Part shown: positions 35,501-47,066 of the stretch, in pieces
Layout: every line of letters starts with the position of its first letter
Numbering within the stretch: position 1 is the first letter of the stretch
Source of the DNA: Eucalyptus grandis
Taxonomy: Eukaryota > Streptophyta > Magnoliopsida > Myrtales > Myrtaceae
Length of the DNA: 64,000 nt
Assembly (NCBI RefSeq): GCF_016545825.1
Contig: NC_052618.1
Span: forward strand, 21,775,561-21,839,560
Direction: 5' to 3'
Notes under the pieces: generated by a model
Databases searched by the model: none
What the model was told of the DNA's origin: nothing
Seen by the model: only the letters and a program-made list of their open reading frames with translations
Program-made: the position numbers and the translations under genes

Positions 35501-38334
35501 TAGCAGTATAGGGTACTAGTTTTAAGTTTTGTTGATGAGGCTATTGTTGTCCATTTATTCTGTCTATCCAAGAATATTTGCTGATTGGTCAAGAGTAGGG
35601 TACTAATTGTGATTGTCGCAAAGATTCTACTGGTCCCTTTCTGCAGAGTGACAAGTTTAGTGGGTGGGAAGGGAGCAATCATAAAGCAAGATGAGCCGTG
35701 TCGTTAACTCTATCTTTTTTACCTTATTTGATGTTGTTCGATTTTCCTTTTGTTTTAGTGTACACACCTCAATTCATTGCGAAGGTTTGTCTAATAGTTG
35801 AATGAAGTTCAACCAAATAAAGACTGGAGCTGATTCATGTTTTCTTGAGTCTCGAGATCCCCTACCTGTAAAATGTTTTCATTCAGAATACCGACATTTG
35901 TTAATTCCTTTTAGCCACTATTCGGAATAAACAATTAGAAGGTAACAACTATTTGCAGTCGTCTAAAAAGTTCCTGCATTGTTGTGGAACATCAAGTAGT
36001 TGTCGTGATTGAAGATGTTTGTGTGGATTGTCTCGCACTTTTTTAATGGTCTGACTGAAACTTATGATTTATCATGCTGACTCTGAGTTGTAGCTGAAGG
36101 ATGACAATTCTGCATTTTTTTGGTATTGAATCCACTTCTTCAATAGACTTTACTAACCTACTCCATTTGCTTTGTCTCTGTTATGAATGACCTACTTAAT
36201 GACCCTTCTGTTTTATGTTTGCCCCTGCATTGTGTAATAACATAATTTTCTGGTGATACCCTTTCTTTATTGCAGAAAACGGCTTGGTTAGCTACATTTT
36301 ACATGTGCATACCAACTGGCTATGCACTTGGATATGTTTATGGTGGACTAGTAAGTTTATATTTCATGATCTTCTGATGTTGTAATTAAAGTATTAAGAA
36401 ATCTTAGTATGTGACAGTTTGCACCTTTTGTTGTCTATCATGAAGCTGCTGAGTAGTTGTGATTACTAGCATAGGTGTCTACAGGGGCTTATAGTAAAGC
36501 TCAACCAGTCAGTCTGATATTTCTCTCTTGTTCTTCTACATTGGCAGAGTCAACTTATTGTTTATGTCAAATTTGAGCCGGGCATCATAAATTATTAGGA
36601 AACCTCACTATGTACAACAGTTTGCTAGATAACCACAAAAATTAGAAACCTCAGCCCAAACTTCACTTAGACGTGTATCTAACTTGATATTATTTGTTGT
36701 CCTCATCTAGTGACCGTCCCTTTTCTTATGATTCCATAGGTTGGTAGTAATCTTAATTGGCGTTATGCATTCTGGGGGGAAGCAATTCTGATGCTTCCAT
36801 TCGCCATCCTTGGTTTTGTCGTGAAACCTTTGCAATTGAAAGGCATGTGTTCCATATGAATTCTGTTCTCATATTGCCGGCTACTTCAGCTGCTTCTCAT
36901 ATAAGACTTTTTTAAATGCAGGCTTTGCTCCTATTCAATCGAAAGGACCGTCAGACATAGAGACGCCTTCCTGTGAAACTCAAGGTTCTCCTTGTTATGA
37001 ATTACTTTTTGGAGACATATCACTATGTTTATGTCTGCTTATTATGTCAACTGATGTCTCATAGAGCAATGGCAAGATTTCAGTATAATTGTTTGCTGTC
37101 GTCACCAATTAACATGTTTGTTCTCTCCCTCACTTTGCATATTCTGTCGGGATTGGGGTGGGTGGTCAGTGTGGGTATAGTCTGTGGAGGTTACATTTTC
37201 TTTTTTGTTTGATTTTCTCACGTTTTAAATGATTTGAACTTGGGACTAGATAAAAAGGCTTAAGTCACTATGTATAACTTTTTATCTCACCTTAAAGTGC
37301 AACTGCTGTCTTGAGCCAAGTAATGTTTATCTACATCCATTGTACTCTTGTTGGATTGTTCTAACGACATTTTCCATAATTGTATTGTACTCCTTCAGAG
37401 CAAATATCTCTTGGCACTTGATTGATGATGTAGCAGAGGGTTAAGTTCCAAATGGAAATTTATTCTGTCAGTCTTATTATTAGTTGTTGAATGCAGATGT
37501 GGAGGTCAAAGATGGCAAAATATCCATGAAGGATGAGTGCACTGGCAAATGCTCAAGTATATCATCCAGGTACTTCAAGTATCTTCAGGTTGAGAATAAT
37601 TGGTTTAGTGAAGTTGTACTGAATCTCATGTCAATAGAATAAAGTGTAGTTTTTTGGATTGTCGCCTGGTCTGTTACATAAAAACTCAGACTAAGTTACT
37701 TATCCAAGGCATATTTACAGAAGTTTACATTGCGGATACCAAATAGTGAGTTAGATTTGTAATTTGCGTTGCTGCAGCATTTTACCCTTAGGTCGCCATG
37801 GCATTTAGGAAGCATAAGGGACATTCAAGCTGTCAAATTCCCACTTAATCTCACTTAAGTAGATGCTGTATGAATTGACTTGATGCATCATGGGGCACTT
37901 GCTATTTGTATGTGCTTCCGTATGCTTGTTGGGCCAATGGAAGTGATGTATCCTGTTTTTTATCATAGTACAGAAGCTTCAAACTGGATAACACTGATGA
38001 TATAATTTTCATATGAACTGGATATAGGGCAGTGTCAGTGAAGTTCATGTCAAATTCTAATTTTCATATCATGATTCTTTTTTGATTCAGGTTGATGGGC
38101 TCCAGCCATTGGGATCATTTGTCAAGATTCGCTAAAGATGCTAGAGTTCTATTGAGCGATAAAGTATATGTTGTCAATGCTTTAGGTAATTCTATTTCAC
38201 ATGTTTACCTAGTTTATGTTGGTTCTGCATAAAATGAAGAGGCAACTGCCTAACTATCTTTCTTTACCTGGATAGGGGGTTGATGATTAAGAGAATCTAT
38301 TATCATGATTATTAGGTGTCTGATATGGGAGTGG

Positions 38335-38368
<34 letters not shown>

Positions 38369-41300
38369 GGTCGGTAGATTGGAGTGGCACATCATTTTGA
38401 TGGTTTGTGTCCAACTTTTTGTGTCATACCAACTGAGGATATGCTTCTAAATGAGTCAATTTGAACATCGCTAGTAGCATTAATTGTGTGGAAAGCCTCA
38501 ACCCCAATATATCCTGTATATATAATAGATAACACAAATCAAATTATCATGTAATGCAGTTGTGTCTCTGCAGCCGAAAATTCCATGTAATACAATTGTT
38601 GCAGCTATTTGATCTATCTGTTGCCTTTTTACTCATGGTAAGGCTTGGAAGCTTCTGGAGCATTCTTTATACAATCTTTTTTTTCTAAGATTGTATATTA
38701 TCAGAAAGTTGTGAATAATAAGACAAAGATTTCAAAAAAGTTTTGTGGAAAAGTCAACAAATTTATGAGCTTCACTTCCTTCTCTTTTGTTTTTGTTAGA
38801 AATACAAGAACCTCAAAGATAGGAGATTACTTAGATATAATAGTAGATTTATGAGATAGAACTAATACCAGATATGATAAATGCTCAAACTCAGTTATGT
38901 TCTGGGAATATTTAGCATGACCTTATATTAAATTGTTTACACAGATTTATTTTGGGTTTAACTGATATGATCTATTTACTTAAATGTCTTTTTCCGGTTT
39001 TTCTTGTGTTATGATTTAACTTCTCATCTCATGTTAGACTTAAAAATTATTGCCTTAGTCTCTGGTGGCTTATGGATGAGATATCAATACAATAGTCATA
39101 TGCGGATACAGTGCTGCTTAGCTGTATCTCTTCCAGTAATAGTTTACATGGCATCTGGCTGCTTCAGGTACCATAGCATACAACTTTGTCCTTGGTGCAT
39201 ACTCATATTGGGGACCCAAGGCTGGCTATGAAATTTACAATATGGTACTTTCTTATACTTGATTGGCATCTTCTGTATCCAATGGTCTTATATTTAATTA
39301 TGCAGCAGAAATCCTGCATGGCTTCACTAAGAAGCTGAACAAGCATTTTATTGAATTTCTCCACCTAAACTTAGGTGGGCTGCATTTTGTAGATGTTATC
39401 TTATAGATTCCACCTCTTTGCAGACTGATGCAGACCTGATATTTGGAGGAATGACAGTTATCTGTGGAATAGGAGGAACTCTCGCGGGAGGTTATATTCT
39501 TGATTTTATGTCTTCCACAATCCCAAATGCATTCAAGGTAGTGGATGCTCTTGATCTTTCAGATTAATATTGTCTTATTCGTCTGAGTATAGGTGTTCAT
39601 TTTCTTTGAATTGATGCATTTTCTCCCATTTTCTTTTTCTGGATTTGTCAAGAAGCAGTTGTTTACTTGGATACTTAAAGAATCTGTTTAATATTGAATT
39701 TTATAGGACATAAATGAGGGCAGCAATCCTTTATGGCATGCAATGTTGACTGCTCCATCACTTACAAACTAAGCTTGAATGAAGTGATGATAATCTGATG
39801 GACATATGAGTACTTTAAAAAGATGAAAATAAAAATTTGTAATTTAGAAAGGTTTGAGCGTGGAAAAATTCAGAATTACTCCTATGGCTCCTTCAATTGA
39901 AATTGATAGTTAGAAATGGTGCTGTTGTTGAGGGAATGTAATTTATATTCAGGAGGGGCTTGTAAATTAGACAGACCGATGGACGAAAGTTGAAATTGTC
40001 TCCGATGTAGTAATGTGCCCTTTGTGAAAGAACAGAATGAATGTGCACTGTTTTTCAGCATATCATGCTGCAACAGGAGTTGTGGACTAGTAACTGAGGA
40101 AAGTTGAAGTTAAAATGTGGCGCCCTTTTTACTATTAGCGTAACTTGCAGCCTATTATCTGTGTTTAAACTTCTTTTCCAATGTTTCCTACAGCTCCTTT
40201 CAGTATCAACATTCCTTGGGGCAATATTTTGCTTTTCTGCCTTTTGTTTCAAGAGCATGTACCCTTTTCTGGCTTTTTTTGCTGTTGGTGAGCTGCTGGT
40301 GTTTGCTACACAGGTACTATATCTTATCACCAGTCAATATACTGTTTCATCTAGGTTTTCTGTTTTAATTTTGCTTCTGGTGGATGGTACTTTAATATAG
40401 TAGTCAAGTCTCCTTGAAATTGTACATTCAGAATGGCCTTAGATAAAAAGTGTATTTGTTGAGCAACAAAAGATTGATTTACTGGATCCCTGAAACGAAG
40501 CAAAATCTGGAAGCCATTTATTTTTCAGCTGTGTATTCTAAATTTTCCACTTTTCTACTTTTCCATCTGGAAATTTTTACAATTAATTGTCTTCAAACAT
40601 CAGTATCAGGCATACATTATCTACTTACTAACATTAGCTTCCCCATCATTGACCCACCGATCGTATCTCCTCAAATAATGTTTGCTGAGAAAACCATTTA
40701 TTTGCCACTTTATTTCTGCACAATGCTACAGTTTATCTAGTGTATTTTTATCTTGTTACTGTCTTTTTTCAAACTGCGAGATAGTTTTACATGTAAAAGA
40801 TGAAAATTTCTAGGGCAAGGAAATTTCTGCAGTTTTGTTGGATATGAATGTGTGGAACATAAAAAAAAAAAGCAAATAATTTTTAGGCCAAAAAAAAAAG
40901 CAAATAATTTGGAGTGAAAGGCCAAATACAGGAATCAATCTCATTTTCTGTTTGACTCTATATCCATTTAGCCTGCCATCGTTGGGATACAAATTTTTCT
41001 GCCTAATAGTCGTGACCTGACTCAAATTCTTGCTACTTTTTATTCTGCAGGCACCTGTAAATTATATAAATCTTCACTGTGTTAAACCAAGTATGAGACC
41101 ATTATCTATGGCGATTGCAACTGTTGCACTTCACATCTTTGGAGATGTGCCATCATCGCCCTAGTTGGTGTTCTCGAGGTTAGATAGTGATCTTTTTGTG
41201 CTTGTTCTGAATGTAATTATTGTTATTTGGTGGACCGAGACCAATATTAGTGAAAAATTTGGAATGCATATCTTGTCTGTAAAAATTCTGAAATCACAAC

Positions 41301-43084
41301 ATGCCAAATACATTTTATTCTTGAAACCAAATAAACTTAGGTTTCTTTTGGACACAGATTACCACTTTTGAGATTGATTTAGAGCATATTCCTGAATGAA
41401 TTGGTAAAACTTCCGTAAATTACCCGTTTCAAGGTAGAGTATAGTTCACAAAGGCTTTTATAACTAATAAATCTTAGGCTAGGCAGCAGACCTGGTAGTA
41501 CTGATCATGTTAAGAAACAAATATCTTTAAAAACATATTAGACGGAGGACTTTGCAATAAAAAAATTGGCTGACTAATTTGAGCTGCCACTTTCAGTATG
41601 ATAATCTGTATATCTTTGCTTGCGACTGAAATATTTTGGATAGGCATGACAAGGATTTTCAATTTAGCATCAAAAGGTATAACAGTCCACATATCAGAGG
41701 ATGTGCCTCTTATTTGTCTTGTTTATCCTAAGACTATTGACAGTGCTTCTTACAAGTTGGAACTAATTGAGAGATTGTGCAGGACTATCTCAATAATTGG
41801 AGGGTGACTGCTCTCATTCTGACGGCAATCTTGTTTCCTGCAGCTGCCTTTTGGTTCATTGGTAAGGATTTGATTATACTTATATATTTTTTCTTGACCT
41901 GCATTTATCTATTCCAAAGATGATTTTATTGGAAGGGCTGAAGAAAATGAATATATAAAAAGTAAAACACACTCTCAGTTAGAGGGCTCTGGGTGCTGGG
42001 ACCAATTACTTAGAAGAAATAATTCTAGGCATAGGATAAAAAATGAAAATTTGATCCTTTCCAGTTGCATTTTTCTTGACTTTGTTTAAATCTCATTCTC
42101 TTACCATTGGCGCTCTTAACTTATTGTGGCCATGCTTTGTGATCCTTCAATGATCGTTTATCCTTAGTTCCTTTGTCAAAATGCTGGTATGGCTTTCCTT
42201 AAATTGAATTATATGAATAATACGGTAAAATGACATTAAGGTAAATGTATCTTCTATTGGCTATTTGTTCATCCGACTTTTGTCGAGTCCAACACATTCT
42301 GCCAAGTTCAACCAAGTTTATCTTTCCCTTGTTAAATGGGCTCCCTAACTTCCTTGTGAAGATCAGATTGAAAAAAGTGTGGTGATTTTAGAGGACTTGA
42401 GTGAACTAGATGAATAATTTGCCGGACAAATTTTGAAAACACTATTAAGTTAGGGAGGCCAACTTAGACTTAACCATAACGATCTTTCCACCTTAAGTAA
42501 TTTCACGTGAGACATGCCGCATCATTGTTTCGGTGGAGCATATGATGACCGATGAGGGATGGTCAGATTGCTCAAGCCATGTTAAGGGACTCAACTGCAG
42601 AAAAGAAAAAGGTTGAAGGACGATATGGAAAAATAAAACTATAATTTAAAAGACAAAAAGTCTGCTTTACCTTGGTATTATATGGACAATTTGGATATCA
42701 CTGTCATACGTCAAATGGAATAGTTGTTCTGCACAGTTATGGAAGGGGACAGGAAGAGAAGCTTGGCATTGATGTATAAAATTCAACCTGGAAAATATTT
42801 TTGGACGGGTCATGCTGCTGAGTGAGACCTGACATTTGGCTCGGGTTTGGCATTTACAGCCAATCCTTACTAGGCCTCAACCCTACTATGATCCTTCTGT
42901 GTGCCTCCCGTTTCACTTACAAGAATTATAACTGATGCAGTTACTTCAAATGTGTGCAGGAACTTTTCTGCCCAGTGTCGATAGATTCAACGAGGAAAGC
43001 GAGTCTGATATCACTGCAACCCATGAGTCAAGCACGACGCCCTTGCTGGAAGAGAAGACAGAAACGGCGGAATCTACTACGTGA
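32555..43084 (+). CDS. Spinster-like MFS transporter (probable sphingolipid transporter), single-base frameshift
   Basis: Sixteen exons: 32555-32613, 33480-33611, 34039-34140, 34814-34918, 35040-35115, 36276-36350, 36740-36842, 36922-36984, 37497-37569, 38091-38185, 39168-39244, 39424-39537, 40194-40313, 41051-41178, 41783-41861, 42960-43084. Coding length is 1526 nt. Motifs: NMLTYVDRGTIASNGVNG (TM1 and loop), LSNFEDGILSSAFMVGLLI, GVGEASFISLAAPFI, KTAWLATFYMCIPTGYALGY, GTIAYNFVLGAYSYWGPKAG and a late LTAILFPAAAFW helix. The set is typical of plant SPNS proteins of about 500 residues with 12 membrane spans. Animal spinsters export sphingosine-1-phosphate or lysolipids; the plant substrate is an inference. 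At 41158-41161 the run is CCC where CCCC is needed for Ser-Pro-Leu-Val-Gly; the loss creates TAG at 41161. Adding one base makes the total 1527 nt, exactly 508 codons plus stop, so the gene otherwise looks intact. Confidence 0.88.
36843..36921 (+). other. GC-AG intron in the spinster-like gene
   Basis: The 79-bp intron must start AAAG|GCATGT (36842/36843) and end tgcag (36921) to keep Lys-Gly-Phe-Ala-Pro-Ile in frame. The nearest GT (36846) would shift the frame. GC donors are the main minor class of U2-type introns and need strong flanking pairing, as here. Confidence 0.75.
38328..38389. mobile_element. Very short retroposed insertion: poly(T) plus 13-bp tail between direct repeats
   Basis: The 9-bp word ggagtggca occurs at 38328-38336 and 38381-38389. 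Between them lie a, about 30 T (38338-38367) and gggtcggtagatt. A flanking duplication around an oligo(T) is what a minus-strand, extremely 5'-truncated SINE or LINE leaves. gtcggtag also occurs next to the poly(T) of the SINE at 61 kb, suggesting the same family. It sits inside a spinster-gene intron. Confidence 0.6.
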
Positions 43085-43779
43085 CCTTGAAACATCCAGA
43101 TTCTTTCCCCTGGAGCTGAGGTCACTGACTATACGCTTCCTTCCTGTGCATAACACTAGTCCACACGTTCTCGGATGTCTATGGAAACACTTTATTGACA
43201 GTCCATCGATGGATGCAAGTAAATCCATGCTTGTAACAAAAGAAGAAACAGAGAAAAGCAAAGTGAATAGTTTGGAAGTCTGTTTTGTAAACCAAGTGAT
43301 GTGTATATATATTATCTGGCAATACAGCTGGTTGGTTTAGTTCCCAAAGTCAACCCAAAGTGGGCCAGCTCTTGCCTATCAAAATTGGGATTCTCTTTGC
43401 AGGATGACCACTTTCTCAGTAGCAAGCGATCTGCATCTAGTAGATTTTCAGACTACTTTGGTCATTATTTTGTAGTCGATATTCCCTCACAACCTCCATC
43501 AGACACCTTAATGTATCTCTCTGGTAATCATCGGAGTTTGCTGGTGAAGTTGAGAGACGCAGTAACGAGATAATCAGTTTGTTCCTAGACTGACCTGGGT
43601 AGGTACTGGTGCGTCAACGGTCGGATCATGTTCGTGTTTCGGGCCGATTTGAGCAAGAAGTATGTGTTTATTGGGACCAGACTGAAAGAACAGTTTGGGT
43701 CAAGTTGGGTTTCGGATAGGAGTTCAACTAAATGAGGAAGCTCCCGAGGACAACACAAACAAATAGATCAGAAAAATTG
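43085..43779. other. 3' UTR of the spinster-like gene and intergenic stretch
   Basis: Probable 3' UTR to about 43.6 kb. No further gene is seen. Confidence 0.4.
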
Positions 43780-44235
43780 TCCGAAATGTCTTGAACTTAT
43801 TGCATTTTTACCAATTCAATAATATATATTTCAATTTTCTAATTGAGTATTATACTTTTGACAATTTATCAATAAAGTTAATTCTATCAATTTCAGTTGG
43901 CAATCGCTAACATGGATATTGCTCGTGCTACATAGGTCGACCAGCGGTCACATGGATAATTTTTATAATTTTCTTAAAAATTTCTAAATTTTTATTATTC
44001 TCTCTCTTTTTTTTTCTTTTCTTTCCCTTCCTTCCAATCTAGAGCTGACAAGAGTTGGTCAATGACCCTTGTCAGGCTTGGAAGAAAAAAAACAAAAAAA
44101 AAAAAAAAAAGTTACAAAAATTATCGACATCAGTGTTGACTATATGATGTGACATTATTGACTGGTTAAAATTAGTTGAATGTTTACTTGTCGGCTCGAT
44201 ACGGGGTTCCTAGATCACAAAAAAAAAAAAAAAAA
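43780..44235. repeat. Foldback-type repeat, same family as 30.8 kb
   Basis: The left side has cttgaacttattgcatttttacc, caatttatcaata and ggcaatcgctaacatgg. The core is agctgacaagagttggtcaatgacc. The right side returns with gttacaaaaattatcgac and gttgactatatgatgtgac. The order and words match the 30.8-kb copy. Confidence 0.5.
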
Positions 44236-44683
44236 TGATAAAGCATTATATTGTTTATGACTCAATTGGTACACATTTAGTATACATGCAGCACTATTGG
44301 TAAAGGGATTAGGGGTGGGGCTAGAGTATGAAGTTTGGAGTTTAATATTCGAGTATCGCATACACATGTACATAGAAGAGAGGATTGAGACAAAATAAAA
44401 AGATAAAACTAAAAATTGAGGACACAATGTAATATATTTAGAATTTTTGGATAATTTTCCCCGAATAACCCTAGGATGTTTTGCCCGGATCTCAATACCA
44501 ATCATCACCAACCCATCATTTTCTCCCACGCATTACCAGACATGAAAACGCCCACAGTTTCAGGCTTCAGCCTGTTTCCACCAAACCTCTCTCTGTCTCC
44601 CAAAATATTCTTCTTGTAACCTACAAAGCTTCTTCTCTCTCTCTCTCTCCCTCCTGTGTGCGTACTTTCTTCTCCATCTAGAA

Positions 44684-44962
44684 ATGGCACCGACTGCTGC
44701 AATGCTGATACTCCCCTACCAAGAGAGAACCACTTCGCCATCACCATCCCCTCCACCTCTCTCCCAAACTCCATCGCCACTCCATGTCAAGTTCTCAGCC
44801 ACGTTGAAACGTTTCTTGCAAGACCATCCCTCCATGAGAGCCAAAGCACCAATGGACCGGACGACGGAGGATGCATGCATGTCTCGCCGGGCTTCTCCTC
44901 CGCCGCTGCCGCCGCCGTCGGAAAGGGAGCTCGAAGAAGCTTTCCAGCTCAGCTGCTGCTAG
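44684..44962 (+). CDS. Small unrecognised protein, 92 aa
   Basis: ATG at 44684 follows a CT-rich leader (cttctctctctctctctccc) of the kind found in plant 5' UTRs. The frame ends at TAG 44960-44962. The product is Pro/Ser-rich at residues 18-32 (SPSPSPPPLSQTPSPL), basic in the middle (KFSATLKRFLQDHPSM) and ends SERELEEAFQLSCC, with a second Pro run (SPPPLPPPS). No signal peptide or membrane segment is evident. I do not recognise the family. G+C and third-position C are higher than the surroundings, which favours a coding role. Another frame is open over the same stretch, so the choice is not certain. Confidence 0.45.
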   Translation: MAPTAAMLILPYQERTTSPSPSPPPLSQTPSPLHVKFSATLKRFLQDHPSMRAKAPMDRTTEDACMSRRASPPPLPPPSERELEEAFQLSCC

Positions 44963-44971
44963 GGTCTCCTC

Positions 44972-45193
44972 ACCCAAGTCTAGTCTTTCCAATGTTTTCC
45001 TGCTTGATATGTGAATCTGAATTTTAGCTATGAAGGTGTACATTCATCTACGGTCGATCTCCTATCATTCTTGTTCAAGAAAACCCAAGTCTAGTCTTTC
45101 CAATGTTTTGCTGCTTGATATGTGAATCTGAATTTTAGCTATGAAGGTGTACATTCATCTACGGTCAATCTCCTATCATTCTTGTTCAAGAAA
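44972..45193. repeat. 111-bp tandem duplication
   Basis: The unit starting acccaagtctagtc at 44972 is repeated from 45083 with only about two substitutions (ttttcc/ttttgc and ggtcgatc/ggtcaatc). It lies just after the small ORF, probably in its 3' UTR. The near identity implies a recent event. Confidence 0.95.
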
Positions 45194-47066
45194 ACCCAAT
45201 GATGTCTTCTCTTTTTTACCTCTCTAAAGCTCTTATATATGCACCAGTTGACTTAGAGGTGATCCGTATCTTGTATGGTGGCGTAGGACATTTCTGTAGT
45301 TCCTTTTCCCTCCTGTGGAGTCGAATTGGATCTGTGTACAAATTTCCTGATGAGTCACGTCGGCACCATATGTGAACAATCCAGCACCACTTGAATCATA
45401 TTTTGCTCCTTTGTCTGTCGGTTTAAGAAATATTCATAAGTATTTTTAAAAATTTTATTTTATGTTTCGAAGAATTGATGCTCTGTGCAGACTCTAGGCC
45501 AGATGGGTTGTGGTGAATATCTTTTTTAACATCATTATTATTGTGGCTGCTGCTGCTGCTAAAGTGTGAATTCATTCAGCAATGATAAAGGTTCCTCTTG
45601 TTAAATCATGCAGCACTTTCATGTCGAGATCAGAAGCCCTTCTACGGCATGTAAATGCACAGGCACCAACTTTGACAAGATTGAAAGGACTGACTCGACA
45701 TCCTATGACTTAGTTAATCTTTTATTTTTTCTAACTGTGACTTTCTGTTTAGTCTTTATGGACGTCTGGAAATTGAAAATTAGAAAACTATTTTTTGTCA
45801 CTCAGATTACACGGATAATCACTTTGCCCTATGTACTTTTGGTACTTGCATTTGCCCTTAATCCTTACCTCTAAATTGTTCTTTCTTGGCTAAGAGTACA
45901 TTCGGTCCTTAAAGCACAAGGCATTGGAAAGGACGGCAAAGATGCTCGAGGAACATATCATTATGATAGTGGCGGATACCGTGACATGCAAAACTCCAAG
46001 AGCTAACTCATACAAAAGACAAATTCCAGAGAGTAACATAAGCCTAAAAAAGTACCCATTTGTATGCTGGCTTTACCTTTCAGTTGCATCCAACTGATTT
46101 TCGTGTTTTTATCGGCCACATTCTGTTGCTGCTGCCACACAAGGATACGTACTCGTGCCCAAGATGCAGCACCTCAAGAAAGAGGTTGTTCTAGTGTTCA
46201 TGATGGTACATATAGAGACAGTCATGGCACTACGCACTTTCAATCCCGACATCACCTAAAAGCACGTGGCGGGTGAAAGATGCATATGACTCGAATGCTC
46301 CATATGAATAAGCAGCCAGAATTTCACAGAGGTTAAATTTCCAAAAGAACACACGAAGTCTGAGCTTTTTCAGAGACAAACTCCACATGAAGAGGGAGGG
46401 TACTTTAGCTTTTTGTCTAATCTCAAATCTCAAGCGTTCAGAGCTAAATACTATTCGGATACAAATAATCCCGAACCTTAGCATTTACTGTTCTATAGTA
46501 CAGTACAAAACTTCAGTTCCACAAGACTTGAGGGGAGGGACTACAGAACCTCCATTGCTCCAACACTTGTTAAGCGAGAAAGACTTGGAAGGTGCAAAAT
46601 CCTCCGTTCGCTGAAATTAGTCATTGCTCCATGTAAAAGGTTAGCAGGGGAAGTCCCTAATTACCAGGCATGTCACTGCAGATGAAGCTCACATTGCTCT
46701 TTAAGTCATAATCAGACTACTTTTCATCGGCAAGCCTCCAAATGCGAATATGAGCCTAACTGCAGCAAGGACAAAGCAAAATCATAGATTTATAAGCTGG
46801 TTTGACAAAAACTTGGTTGGCCTGTTGCGCATGCCTTCTAGTAAGGTCACAAATTGTATGTCCTAGTCCTAGGCAAGTGTGAAACCAATACCCAATATTT
46901 CAAATGCTTAACAAGTATGCACCCGCATGTACCATTTTCGTGTGAAAAAAACAAACCATGTGTGTTTTGTGTGTGTGATCCGTGGCAAGTTTATAGTCAT
47001 GAATTACAGAATTCTCACCAAACAGGGACTTTGTTGAAGAAACCACAAACACAGAGGCTGTGTGGC
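45194..47066. other. Intergenic stretch
   Basis: No gene is supported in these 1.9 kb. Frames at 45608-45874, 46064-46276 and 46387-46614 are unrecognised and lack splice or codon support. The last few hundred bases are likely the 3' UTR of the minus-strand TFB4 gene. Confidence 0.4.
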
